Below are positions 54,182 to 63,726 of a stretch of DNA of 64,000 bases, piece by piece; within the stretch, counting starts at the first letter, position 1; the number at the start of each line of letters is the position of its first letter. Source of the stretch: Sphingobacteriales bacterium (GTDB taxonomy: Bacteria; Bacteroidota; Bacteroidia; Chitinophagales; UBA2359); NCBI GenBank assembly GCA_016700115.1, contig CP064999.1, positions 4,030,001 to 4,094,000 on the forward strand, written 5' to 3'. The notes under the pieces were generated by a model. It ran no database searches, was not told the DNA's origin, and saw only the letters and a list, made by a program, of their open reading frames with translations. Made by a program: the position numbers and the translations under genes.

Positions 54182-56803
54182 TTAAATCAAAGATTCCAAA
54201 TCGGGGGTTTTCACCGGGTAAAACACCAATTTCCCATCAATGGCATCTACCTGCAACAAAGAACCTGCGGGCAATTCTCCGGCAAGAATTTTCCGGGATA
54301 TGACATTCGAAATGCGTTGTTTAATCAATTGCTGCAAAGGGCGGGCTCCATAGAGCAAATCGTAGCCATTTTCTATCAAATACTCAGCAGCATCCTCTGT
54401 AACCAACAATTGAATTTGCTGCTTTTCGAGCATAGCTTCCAAACGTTTAAGCTGTATGCGGAAAATTTCGCTGAGTTCCCGTTTAGTCAAGGGTTTGAAC
54501 ATGATGATCTCATCAACACGATTTAAAAACTCGGGGCGGAAGGTTTTTCTCAACAATTCAAACACCTGTCTTTTGGTTTGACGGTAAACTTCGGGGATTT
54601 GCTTTTCATCAGCCTCTTCAAAATTTTCCTGAATGATGGCAGCCCCTAAGTTAGAAGTCATTATGATTACCGTGTTTTTGAAATTAACAGTTCGCCCTTT
54701 ATTGTCAGTCAACCGTCCGTCTTCCAGAATTTGTAAAAGCAGGTTGAAAACATCGGGATGCGCTTTTTCTATTTCATCCAACAAAATAACGGAATAAGGT
54801 TTTTGACGGACAGCCTCTGTCAATTGTCCCCCTTCTTCATAACCGACATAACCCGGTGCAGAACCGATTAACTTAGTAATGGACACTGCCTCCTGATACT
54901 CCGACATATCTATTCGGGTTAACGAGCTTTCGTTGTCAAACAAAAGTTCAGCCAATGCTTTTGCCAGTTCCGTTTTACCAACCCCGGTAGTTCCGAGAAA
55001 AATAAAAGAACCAATAGGACGATCAGGCTCATTCAGCCCGGCGCGGCTCCGTCTGATGGCATCGGCAATCACTTCCACAGCTCGGCTTTGTCCCACCACT
55101 CTTTTATGCAGGTTTTCTTCCAAATGCAAAAGTTTGTGACGCTCGCCTTCCAACATCCTCATTACCGGAATATTTGTCCATTTTGCGATAATTACAGCAA
55201 TGTCTTCAGAGTCAACTTCCTCTTTCATAATTCTTCCCATTCCAAGTGCCTGAAGTTTTTCTTCCAGTTCCTCGACTAAAGATTCCGCCTCTTTAACCTT
55301 CCCATATCTGATTTCGGCAACTTTGCCATAATCGCCAAGTCGCTCTGCTGTTTCTGCCTCTGTCTTATAGGCTTCTATCGCTCTTTTTTGCGCCTGTATC
55401 CCATCAATCAAGTCCTTCTCACCCTGCCATCTCAGTTTATATTCCTCCTGTTGTGCCATCAAAACAGCCAACTTAGATTCAATCAGTTTCAATTGAGAAT
55501 TATCCTCTTCTCTTTTTACCGCCTCCCGTTCTATTTCTAACTTTCTGATTTGCTTTTCGATATCATATAATCCCTCCGGAACAGAATCGATTTCCATTCT
55601 CAGTTTGGCAGCAGCCTCATCTATCAGGTCAATTGCTTTATCGGGTAAAAAACGGTCTGAAATATAACGATGACTTAACTCTACAGCACTGATAATTGCT
55701 TCGTCTTTAATCTTTACTTTGTGATGTGTTTCATATCGCTCTTTCAGTCCTCTCAAAATGCTGATGCTGTCTTCAGGGGAGGGCTCTTCAATTATTACTT
55801 TTTGAAAACGCCGCTCCAAAGCCTTGTCTTTCTCAAAATATTTTTGGTACTCATTCAAAGTAGTGGCACCAACAGCCCTTAGCTCTCCTTTAGCTAATGC
55901 CGGTTTAAGAATATTGGCTGCATCCATCGAGCTGCCTTCCGTTGCACCTGCTCCGACTAAAGTATGAATTTCGTCAATGAACAAAATGATTTGCCCATTC
56001 GCTTTAGTGATTTCTCTGATTACTGCTTTAAGTCTTTCCTCAAAATCTCCCCGATATTTAGCACCGGCAAGTAAAGCACCCATATCTAATGCATAAATGA
56101 CCTTTGTTTTCAGATTTTCAGGCACATCTGCATTGACAATTCGATGGGCAATGCCTTCTGCAATTGCAGTTTTACCAACACCCGGAGCACCAACAAGAAT
56201 GGGATTGTTTTTGGTTCTTCGCGATAAAATATGCAATACCCTCCTGATTTCCTCATCGCGCCCTATAACAGGATCCAACAAACCTTGTCTTGCCAATTCA
56301 TTCAGGTTTTTGGCATATTTCTGCAACGCATTGTATCTTTCTTCGGCCGAGGCTTCCGTAACAGTTTCACCTTGTCTCAGTTCTTTAATGGCTTTTTCCA
56401 GATCCGGCTTTACAATATTTTCATCGGTAAGCAAAGTTGCTGCTTCCCCACCAACATCCATGATGGCCAACAACAGATGTTCGACCGAAACAAATTCGTC
56501 TTTATATTCTTTGGCGATTGCCTGTGCTTTAAATATGGCTTGCCCCATTCGAGGGGAGGGATAAGGCTGTGAAACATTGGCAACTTTTGGATAACGTTCC
56601 AACGCATCATTGACTTTCTTCTTCAGTCGCCCCAGATTAGCACCGGTTTTTTTAAAAAGAAAGGGGATAACATTTTCATCAACATCCAAAAGCCCCTTCA
56701 GCAAGTGAACAGTTTCGGTCGTTTGATTGGAAAGGTTGAATGCCTCGCCTTGTGCTGATGCGATAGCCTCTTGTGATTTTATGGTGAAGTTGTTAAAATT
56801 CAT
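54182..56803 (-). CDS. clpB: ATP-dependent disaggregase ClpB
   Basis: 873 residues. It works with DnaK to pull proteins out of aggregates. N domain (EAIASAQGEAFNLSNQTTET), AAA1 with GAPGVGKTAIAEG, the coiled-coil middle domain, and AAA2 with GTTGVGKTELAKAL, then RIDMSEYQEAVSITKLIGSA. Length is normal. No conspicuous heat-shock element was seen upstream, and no dnaK or grpE is near. Confidence 0.96.
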   Translation of the reverse strand: MNFNNFTIKSQEAIASAQGEAFNLSNQTTETVHLLKGLLDVDENVIPFLFKKTGANLGRLKKKVNDALERYPKVANVSQPYPSPRMGQAIFKAQAIAKEYKDEFVSVEHLLLAIMDVGGEAATLLTDENIVKPDLEKAIKELRQGETVTEASAEERYNALQKYAKNLNELARQGLLDPVIGRDEEIRRVLHILSRRTKNNPILVGAPGVGKTAIAEGIAHRIVNADVPENLKTKVIYALDMGALLAGAKYRGDFEERLKAVIREITKANGQIILFIDEIHTLVGAGATEGSSMDAANILKPALAKGELRAVGATTLNEYQKYFEKDKALERRFQKVIIEEPSPEDSISILRGLKERYETHHKVKIKDEAIISAVELSHRYISDRFLPDKAIDLIDEAAAKLRMEIDSVPEGLYDIEKQIRKLEIEREAVKREEDNSQLKLIESKLAVLMAQQEEYKLRWQGEKDLIDGIQAQKRAIEAYKTEAETAERLGDYGKVAEIRYGKVKEAESLVEELEEKLQALGMGRIMKEEVDSEDIAVIIAKWTNIPVMRMLEGERHKLLHLEENLHKRVVGQSRAVEVIADAIRRSRAGLNEPDRPIGSFIFLGTTGVGKTELAKALAELLFDNESSLTRIDMSEYQEAVSITKLIGSAPGYVGYEEGGQLTEAVRQKPYSVILLDEIEKAHPDVFNLLLQILEDGRLTDNKGRTVNFKNTVIIMTSNLGAAIIQENFEEADEKQIPEVYRQTKRQVFELLRKTFRPEFLNRVDEIIMFKPLTKRELSEIFRIQLKRLEAMLEKQQIQLLVTEDAAEYLIENGYDLLYGARPLQQLIKQRISNVISRKILAGELPAGSLLQVDAIDGKLVFYPVKTPDLESLI

Positions 56804-57130
56804 GAATTCAGGTTTTGAAAATGCGATATGCTTGTTCAGCCTAAAAAAATTCAGGCATGAAAAACATAACCATCAATTCATGTTCCTAATACCATAATTC
56901 GGCAAAAGTGGCAGATAATCAATCCAAAACTGACAACAATACCGATCTTTAGTCCATCAACGGCAACAGAATTGCCAGGTATTGTCTGATGATTCTAATT
57001 TCGATAATATATCAAACACGTTGTAGTTTTACAAAACCAATCGGCTGAATTAACAACTACAAACTGCAAAACTTAAATTGTGATTTGGCTTACCAATTCT
57101 ATATAAGCAGAACAAAAATTTATGCAGGAA
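56804..57130. other. Intergenic stretch between accD and clpB
   Basis: About 330 bases upstream of clpB without a gene. A weak GGCAA-CAGAA-TTGCC hairpin near 56960 is the only structure. No promoter match was accepted. Confidence 0.4.
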
Positions 57131-57976
57131 TTAATGGCTGAAATGGGATAGCAATTCACCTAATTTGGCTTTAAGGTAGCGCCTGTGAACTATAAAATCA
57201 AGGAATCCGTGCTCCAGCAGAAATTCAGAGGTTTGAAAATCTTCGGGCAGGTCTTTTTTAATAGTTTCTTTGATAACCCTTGGTCCGGCAAACCCGATAA
57301 GTGCTTTTGGCTCTGCAATATTCAAATCGCCCAACATGGCATAAGAGGCTGTAACTCCGCCGGTTGTAGGATCGGTCATTAAAGAAATAAATGGCACTCC
57401 GGCATCTGACAATTGAGATAGCTTAGCAGAAGTTTTGGCCATTTGCATCAAAGAGAAAGCGGCTTCCATCATTCTGGCTCCTCCGGATTTTGAAATTATA
57501 AGGAGAGGCATTTTTTTAGAAATACAATAATCTATGGCACGCGCTATTTTTTCTCCTACGACAGAACCCATTGATCCTCCGATAAATTTAAAATCCATAG
57601 CTGCAACACATAAAGCGTTCCCTTCAACCATACCCCAGGCTACTTGCATGGCATCATCCAAAGATGTTTGTTTTTGAGTCTGTTTCAATCTTTGATCGTA
57701 GCTTTTGGTGTCTGTAAACGAAAGCATGTCAATTGGGCGAAGATTGGAAAACAATTTCTCATACTGTTTATTGTCGAACAATATCTGGAAGTATTGCTCC
57801 GAATCAATCCGGTCATGGTAATCACAATTGGAGCATACGTAAAAATTGTTTTTATGCTCTTTCGAAGGAATGGTTACTTTGCAATTTTCACAACGGTGCC
57901 AAACACCATCCGGTGCTTCCCTCTTTTCAGTAGTTTTGGTAAATATCCCTTTAATATTGCGTTGAAACCAATTCAT
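57131..57976 (-). CDS. accD: Acetyl-CoA carboxylase carboxyltransferase beta subunit
   Basis: 281 residues. With AccA it moves the carboxyl from biotin to acetyl-CoA. The zinc ribbon uses C29/C32 (CENC) and C48/C51 (CSNC). The crotonase-like core shows FIGGSMGSVVGEKIARAIDY, then SGGARMMEAAFSLMQM and TTGGVTASYAMLGD with GFAGPRVI. Normal length. The gene stands alone here; accA is not in view. A TACCTTCG near-match to a -7 box lies upstream. Confidence 0.95.
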   Translation of the reverse strand: MNWFQRNIKGIFTKTTEKREAPDGVWHRCENCKVTIPSKEHKNNFYVCSNCDYHDRIDSEQYFQILFDNKQYEKLFSNLRPIDMLSFTDTKSYDQRLKQTQKQTSLDDAMQVAWGMVEGNALCVAAMDFKFIGGSMGSVVGEKIARAIDYCISKKMPLLIISKSGGARMMEAAFSLMQMAKTSAKLSQLSDAGVPFISLMTDPTTGGVTASYAMLGDLNIAEPKALIGFAGPRVIKETIKKDLPEDFQTSEFLLEHGFLDFIVHRRYLKAKLGELLSHFSH

Positions 57977-58197
57977 AGCCTTGTATAGTTTGTTAGAATC
58001 TTTGTGTGGATGGGTCCGGCAACGAAGGTAAACTATTTGTGCGGATTTATATCTTTTCGATCTGCCATTTTTTTAATTCTAAATCAGATTTGAAGGCTTT
58101 ACAAAGAAGGGTGATTTGATTGTTCCACTAAACAAATTATCTTATGGAAGCGATGTTTCATTTTAAACTCGCCCATCTTAAATCAAAAATGCTTTCG

Positions 58198-58205
58198 TAC
58201 TTTTG
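58198..58205 (+). promoter_or_regulatory. -7 box (TACTTTTG) of the aspartate aminotransferase gene
   Basis: TACTTTTG matches TAnnTTTG, 58 bases before the ATG. No TTG at -33 spacing seen. Confidence 0.45.
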
Positions 58206-58263
58206 CACCCCGAAATAAGGCATCACTTTTTTTGCCGCTTTTTTTCATTCACCAATAACCCAC

Positions 58264-59457
58264 ATGATTAAGTTATCTGACCGCATTGTCAATTTAAATG
58301 AATCTGATACCCTGAAAATGGCTGCTTTAGCCCGTCAACTTCAGGGGCAAGGAGTAAAAGTCATCAACCTTAGCCTTGGAGAACCTGATTTTGATACCCC
58401 CGAGCATATTAAAACTGCCGCCAAACAAGCGATTGACGAAAACTTTTCGCATTATACTCCTGTCTCGGGCTACTTAGATGTGCGACAGGCAATTGTTCAA
58501 AAGTTGAAACGCGATAACGGATTGGATTATACTCCCGAACAAATTGTAATTTCAACCGGAGCTAAACAGTCTATTGCCAACGTTGTTTTGTGTTTGGTCA
58601 ATCCGGGAGAGGAAGTGCTTTTACCAAGTCCTTATTGGGTAAGTTATGCTGCACAAGTTGAACTTGCCGAGGGCATCGCTACCGAAATACCGGCGGGTAT
58701 TGAAACCGGGTTTAAGATAACTCCCGACCAATTGGCCAAAGCTATCAAACCTAACTCTAAGCTTATAATTTTTTCTTCTCCCTGCAATCCCACCGGGGCA
58801 GTTTATAGCAAGGAAGAATTGCGTGCTCTGGCTGAAGTAATTGTTCAGTACGACAATCTTTATGTCGTTTCGGATGAAATTTATGAATACATCAATTATG
58901 TTGGCAAACATGAAAGTCTGGCACAATTTGATTTTATTAAAGATCGCGTAATTACCGTCAACGGATTATCCAAAGGGTTTGCGATGACCGGATGGCGTTT
59001 GGGATACTTAGCTGCGCCACTTGCCATAGCCAAAGCCTGCGACAAAATGCAGGGACAGTTTACTTCAGCCACCTGTTCAATCGCACAAAGAGCCGCAATT
59101 GCTGCACTTACCGGAGATTTAACCCCTACGATAGAAATGCGCGATGCGTTCAAAAAAAGACGAGATTTGATACTATCCTTGCTCAAGGAAATACCGGGAT
59201 TGATTACAGATGTTCCTGATGGTGCGTTTTATGTTTTTCCTGATGTAAGTTTTTATTTGGGCAAATCGGACGGTGAAATGACGATCAACAATACAGATGA
59301 CCTGAGTATGTATTTGTTGCACAAAGCCCATGTCTCCACCGTAAACGGACAGGCATTCGGCAACGAAAACTGCATTAGAATTTCTTATGCCACTTCGGAG
59401 GAAAATATCATTGAAGCCTGCCAAAGAATGAAAACGCAATTGGCGCGGTTGGCATAA
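58264..59457 (+). CDS. aspC: Class I aspartate aminotransferase
   Basis: 397 residues of fold-type I PLP transaminase. NLSLGEPDFDTPEHI is the N-terminal mark; PLP-bound Lys is K237 in NGLSKGFAMTGWRLGYL, and SSPCNPTGAVYSKEEL and the C-terminal Arg region (ENCIRISYATS) bind the dicarboxylate. The reaction is Asp plus 2-oxoglutarate to oxaloacetate plus Glu. A promoter box lies upstream and a strong terminator downstream, so it is a single-gene transcript. Confidence 0.93.
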   Translation: MIKLSDRIVNLNESDTLKMAALARQLQGQGVKVINLSLGEPDFDTPEHIKTAAKQAIDENFSHYTPVSGYLDVRQAIVQKLKRDNGLDYTPEQIVISTGAKQSIANVVLCLVNPGEEVLLPSPYWVSYAAQVELAEGIATEIPAGIETGFKITPDQLAKAIKPNSKLIIFSSPCNPTGAVYSKEELRALAEVIVQYDNLYVVSDEIYEYINYVGKHESLAQFDFIKDRVITVNGLSKGFAMTGWRLGYLAAPLAIAKACDKMQGQFTSATCSIAQRAAIAALTGDLTPTIEMRDAFKKRRDLILSLLKEIPGLITDVPDGAFYVFPDVSFYLGKSDGEMTINNTDDLSMYLLHKAHVSTVNGQAFGNENCIRISYATSEENIIEACQRMKTQLARLA

Positions 59458-59515
59458 TACCTGTTGTTCGATTGTTTTTCAGGATATACTGAAAGTTAAC
59501 TGTATTCCTCCAACC

Positions 59516-59552
59516 AAAAAAGCGGGCTACTGAATTGTAACCCGCTTTTTTT
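59516..59552 (+). terminator. Bidirectional Rho-independent terminator between aspC and the DUF6580 gene
   Basis: AGCGGGCTAC (59521-59530) pairs with GTAACCCGCT (59537-59546), one mismatch, preceded by an A run and followed by a T run, so it can work in both directions. It ends the two convergent genes. Confidence 0.88.
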
Positions 59553-59579
59553 AATTGTATAAAAATGAAGAAAGGATTT

Positions 59580-60143
59580 TTATGCTAAATGCAGCACAGG
59601 AAATCTTTTTTGGAGCAAAGCAAAACTTGCAAACATGGCTCCTGAATAACACAAATCTCCCAATATTGTATTGCCAAAGAATGGCAATGCTGCTGTGTAG
59701 CAAGACAGTAATCCTTCTGCGGATATTGGATATATGCCGGAAGAAACCCAAACCCCGAAATTAGAAATCAGAAAAAACAAAACGGAGGCTATTAAACTGA
59801 CCCCTATTACTCTGCCGGCAGTTATGTTTTGCAGTATAAAAAATCCCAACAAAGAAATCAATAAGAAACTTCCGTATATCCAAATCAGAGAACCGGTGAA
59901 CCATACAAATCCATCGGCATATTCGGCATAGACTGCATTATTTAAAATCAGATCGCTTATCCAAAGACTCAGCAAAGGGATGAATACCGCCAACCATCTT
60001 GGTTTAAAATATGCAGCACCAAACAATGCAACGGCAGCAATTGGGGTAAAATTTGGGGGATGTGGCAGCAATCTGCTCATTGCGGCAAATAGTACTAAAA
60101 CACTGAGAGAGATAAAACGGGGGGAGAGCATATAATTTTTCAT
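59580..60143 (-). CDS. DUF6580-family integral membrane protein
   Basis: 187 residues from ATG 60143 (MKNYMLSPRF). Five to six TM segments, among them LFAAMSRLLPHPPNFTPIAA and AVALFGAAYFKPRWLAVFIP. The motif PHPPNFTPIAAVALFGAAYF is the DUF6580 signature. These proteins resemble the S component of ECF vitamin transporters in size and topology; this is only an analogy. No coenzyme operon surrounds it. Convergent with aspC. Confidence 0.8.
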   Translation of the reverse strand: MKNYMLSPRFISLSVLVLFAAMSRLLPHPPNFTPIAAVALFGAAYFKPRWLAVFIPLLSLWISDLILNNAVYAEYADGFVWFTGSLIWIYGSFLLISLLGFFILQNITAGRVIGVSLIASVLFFLISNFGVWVSSGIYPISAEGLLSCYTAALPFFGNTILGDLCYSGAMFASFALLQKRFPVLHLA

Positions 60144-60331
60144 AGTTATCATGATTAATGGTATTGAACAAGATTTATCAAGTAAGGTTGTTAGATGAGT
60201 TACTTATTTTAAAGGTCAGGCTATCTTTGATGCTTGTTTGTATTTAATGTGTCGCGATGACAAATTAGGAGGGTAAAGATAGACATTTAAATCAAACTTG
60301 AGATTATACGACAACACATCTTAATGCTCAG

Positions 60332-61108
60332 ATGCAAGATTTCATTTTACAAATACCTTGGAATCCAAGCCCATACTTGATAGATTTTGGTTGGTTAAAG
60401 CTGAAATGGTATGGAGTAATGTTTGCCTTTGCGGTTTTGTCCGGATATTGGATATTGGTTTTAATGTTCAAAAAACGCAATCTGCCGGTTAAGGTAGTTG
60501 CCCAATTGGTTCAATATCAATTTATAGGGGGAGTTATTGGAGCGCGGCTTGGGCATATTTTGTTTTATGATTTAAACTATTACCTTGCCCATCCCACCGA
60601 GATTTTGTATATCTGGCATGGCGGCTTGGCGAGTCATGGGGCTGCTATTGGCGGTTTTGTTGCTACCTGGTTATTTCTCAGAAAGTACAAGATTTTATCC
60701 TATTTTCAACTGGTGGATATTTTAGTGGTTCCTGCTGCTGCAATTGGAGGGTTAATACGTATTGGCAACCTGATGAATTCTGAAATCATCGGGAAACCCA
60801 CCTCAATGCCCTGGGCTTTTGTGTTTGAACAACGCGATACCCTTCCCCGTCATCCCTCGCAACTTTACGAAGCCTTGTTGTTGTTTTCAATACTCTGCGG
60901 TTTATTTTTACTGCATCAAAAACGCAATTTACCCTTAGGATTGTTATCCGGCTTGTTTTTTACCCTTACCTTCACCGGACGTTTTTTACTGGAGTTTTTA
61001 AAAGAACAAACAGAGGTTTCACAACCGTTCAATGTGGCTTTAGCTGTTTTTGGAATCATTATTTTGATTTGGTGTTTACATCGTCAGTATAATACAAAGG
61101 CAGTTTAA
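60332..61108 (+). CDS. lgt: Prolipoprotein diacylglyceryl transferase
   Basis: 258 residues, a seven-TM inner-membrane enzyme that adds diacylglycerol to the lipobox Cys of prolipoproteins. The signature motif HGGLASHGAAIGG is at the centre, GNLMNSEIIGKPT follows and HPSQLYEAL closes it. Start ATG 60332. It would modify the lipoproteins encoded in this window (3930, 49508 and 50864). tilS follows 32 bases later. Confidence 0.96.
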   Translation: MQDFILQIPWNPSPYLIDFGWLKLKWYGVMFAFAVLSGYWILVLMFKKRNLPVKVVAQLVQYQFIGGVIGARLGHILFYDLNYYLAHPTEILYIWHGGLASHGAAIGGFVATWLFLRKYKILSYFQLVDILVVPAAAIGGLIRIGNLMNSEIIGKPTSMPWAFVFEQRDTLPRHPSQLYEALLLFSILCGLFLLHQKRNLPLGLLSGLFFTLTFTGRFLLEFLKEQTEVSQPFNVALAVFGIIILIWCLHRQYNTKAV

Positions 61109-61140
61109 CCATTCCAATTTTTAGTTTATCCGGTCAGTTT

Positions 61141-62481
61141 ATGATGCTTCAGCAATTTACCCGATTTTTATTTGATTCCTGCCGTGTACAGAAAAACAAC
61201 CAATTGCTTCTTGCAGTTAGCGGAGGCGTTGACTCAGTGGTCTTATGTGAATTGATGTTTCAAAGTAAGATACCGTTTGGGATTGCTCATTGTAATTTTC
61301 AGTTAAGGGGGAAGGCTGCTGATGATGATGAAACTTTTGTTGCACAGTTGGCCGACAAGTATCAGGTATCTTATTATTCTGTTCGTTTTGATACGCTTCA
61401 GTTTGCCGGTGATAACCAGGTTTCGGTTCAAATGGCTGCGCGTGCTTTGAGGTATGATTGGCTGGAATCTATCCGGGAAGAAAACGGATATACTTTTATC
61501 GCTACGGCACATCACCAAAACGATATTGCAGAAACCATGCTGTTTAACCTGACAAAGGGAACAGGTATTGCCGGACTTCATGGCATTTTACCAAAGACCG
61601 GTAAGTTAGTTCGTCCGATGTTATTTCTTTCCAAAATTAACATCGAAGATTTTGCCCTTCAACATCAACTTGCTTTCAGAACAGATGAAAGCAATGCCGA
61701 AACCAAATACGTGAGAAATAAAATCCGCCATACAGTTATTCCTGCCTTGAAAGAAATCAACCCTAATCTGGAAGAAACCTATTACCAAAATTCTCTCCGG
61801 TTTCAGGAAATCGAACAGGTTTATCGTACAGGTATTGATTTTTATCGCAAAAAACTATTTACGGGTTCTGAAAAGGAATATTTCATATCAATCGGTAAAC
61901 TTTTAAAAATAGCCCCCCTTAAATCAGTTCTATACGAACTGCTTCGCCCTTTTGATTTCAATGCTGCTCAGGTTGAGATGATTATTGAAACGCTTCAACA
62001 GGAATCGGGAAAAATGGTTTATTCCAATACCCATCAAATATTGAAAGACCGGAAGTTTTTAATCCTCTCCCCTATTTCAAGCAAAGACACTTCCTATTCA
62101 CTCATTGAAAAGTCAGTACAAAGTATCGAAAAATCTGATTTGCAATTGCTTTTCAACTATTTGCCTGCTGAAGGTTACAACATTTCATCAGATACAAATT
62201 TGGCAGGTCTTGATGTCAATAAAATAGAGTTTCCCCTCGTGTTGCGGCGCTGGAAAATGGGCGACTATTTTTATCCATTCGGAATGAATCTGAAAAAGAA
62301 AAAGTTGAAGCGTTTTTTTACCGACCTCAAACTTTCCCTGATTCAAAAAGACAAAATCTGGATTCTTGCAGACAATAAAGGGCGTATTGTTTGGGTAGTG
62401 GGATACCGAATTGATGAGCGGTTTAAAATAACCTCAAACACACGGCAAGTTTGTCAAATCACAGCCTTCCGGCAAACTTAA
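61141..62481 (+). CDS. tilS: tRNA(Ile)-lysidine synthetase
   Basis: 446 residues. It attaches Lys to C34 of tRNA-Ile(CAU), so it is essential. The PP-loop motif AVSGGVDSVVLCELM is present, with the rest of the N-type ATP pyrophosphatase core (TAHHQNDIAETMLFNLTKG) and the C-terminal domain (VLRRWKMGDYFYPFGMNLKK). The rsmB ATG follows 12 bases after its stop. Confidence 0.95.
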   Translation: MMLQQFTRFLFDSCRVQKNNQLLLAVSGGVDSVVLCELMFQSKIPFGIAHCNFQLRGKAADDDETFVAQLADKYQVSYYSVRFDTLQFAGDNQVSVQMAARALRYDWLESIREENGYTFIATAHHQNDIAETMLFNLTKGTGIAGLHGILPKTGKLVRPMLFLSKINIEDFALQHQLAFRTDESNAETKYVRNKIRHTVIPALKEINPNLEETYYQNSLRFQEIEQVYRTGIDFYRKKLFTGSEKEYFISIGKLLKIAPLKSVLYELLRPFDFNAAQVEMIIETLQQESGKMVYSNTHQILKDRKFLILSPISSKDTSYSLIEKSVQSIEKSDLQLLFNYLPAEGYNISSDTNLAGLDVNKIEFPLVLRRWKMGDYFYPFGMNLKKKKLKRFFTDLKLSLIQKDKIWILADNKGRIVWVVGYRIDERFKITSNTRQVCQITAFRQT

Positions 62482-62492
62482 CCTACCCGCTG

Positions 62493-63716
62493 ATGATCCC
62501 TGTTTTAAAACATCAAAATCTGGCAAAAGGAGTAGTTGAAGGACTCTTTGAGATATTTACCAATAAGCAATATGCCGATAAGGTTGTCCCAAAACTGTTA
62601 CAATCAAATCCAAAATGGGGAAGCAGGGACAGACATGCCATCGCCTTTACCATTTACGAAATGGTCAGATACTGGCGTTTATTGTGTGAAACTGCCGGTT
62701 ATCCTTTAATATCCGAACCTACTAAACATCAAATCTGGAAACTGATTGAGGTTTGGATGATAGTCAATGAACTACCATTGCCTTCTTTTGACGAGTTTGA
62801 GTCTTTGGATGCAGTAACGGTTAAAGAAAAATACAGACAATTACAATCCATACGAGCAGTCCGGGAATCAATACCCGATTGGTTGGACATGATGGCAGAG
62901 CTGCAATTGGGAAAGGAATGGGAGCAGGAATTGGCCAAACTGAATCAGCCTGCTCCGTTGGTAATCAGGGTCAACACCCTTAAAGCTGACAAAGATAAAA
63001 TGATGGCGCTTTGTCGGGAATTACAAATTAACACATCTTTGGTAGAAGGATTACCTGATGCTTTGGTGATCGAAACCAACAAACAATTAGTTAAAACACC
63101 AGCTTTTCAGAACGGTTGGTTTGAGGTACAAGACGCTGCTTCACAGTTGGTTGCGCCATTTTTAAATGTTCAACCCGGAATGCTTGTAGTTGATGCTTGT
63201 GCCGGTGCAGGCGGGAAAACCCTGCATTTAGCAGCATTGATGAAAAATAATGGACAGCTTATGGCTTACGATACCGACCCGTCAAAGTTGGTTGAACTTA
63301 AAAGAAGAGCATTTCGCAATGCTGCAAAAATTGAGGTAATACCGGCCAAATTTCCTCCCGATAAAAACAAATCACTTTTAGAAAATACAGACCGTTTGCT
63401 GTTGGATGTTCCTTGCAGCGGGCTTGGCACCTTGCGGCGCAAGCCGGATTTGAAATGGAAGTTAACGCCCGTAGCTGTTAAGTCGTTTGAGCAAACCCAA
63501 CAAAAGATTTTGGAACGTTATATGCCATTGTTAAAAAAAGGAGGAATAGCCGTTTACGCTACTTGCAGTATTTTGCCTTCTGAAAACGAACAACAGGTGG
63601 CGCAATTTTTGAAACAATATCCAAACAGATACAAGTTGTTGGAAAATAGACGAATTTCGTCCGGTCAGTTTGGTTTTGACGGATTTTATATGGCAAAATT
63701 GCAAAGAATTGATTAG
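62493..63716 (+). CDS. rsmB: RsmB/NOL1-type RNA cytosine-5 methyltransferase
   Basis: 407 residues from ATG 62493. A longer frame begins with TTG 62451 inside tilS, but the ATG gives a normal start. N-terminal helical part similar to NusB-like; QDAASQLVAPFLNVQPGMLV and DACAGAGGKTLHLAALM are the SAM motif. The catalytic Cys pair is in DVPCSGLGTLRRKPDLKWK and YATCSILPSEN. These act on 16S rRNA (m5C967 in E. coli) or on another RNA. The exact target is not proven. Confidence 0.9.
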   Translation: MIPVLKHQNLAKGVVEGLFEIFTNKQYADKVVPKLLQSNPKWGSRDRHAIAFTIYEMVRYWRLLCETAGYPLISEPTKHQIWKLIEVWMIVNELPLPSFDEFESLDAVTVKEKYRQLQSIRAVRESIPDWLDMMAELQLGKEWEQELAKLNQPAPLVIRVNTLKADKDKMMALCRELQINTSLVEGLPDALVIETNKQLVKTPAFQNGWFEVQDAASQLVAPFLNVQPGMLVVDACAGAGGKTLHLAALMKNNGQLMAYDTDPSKLVELKRRAFRNAAKIEVIPAKFPPDKNKSLLENTDRLLLDVPCSGLGTLRRKPDLKWKLTPVAVKSFEQTQQKILERYMPLLKKGGIAVYATCSILPSENEQQVAQFLKQYPNRYKLLENRRISSGQFGFDGFYMAKLQRID

Positions 63717-63726
63717 CACTAAACCT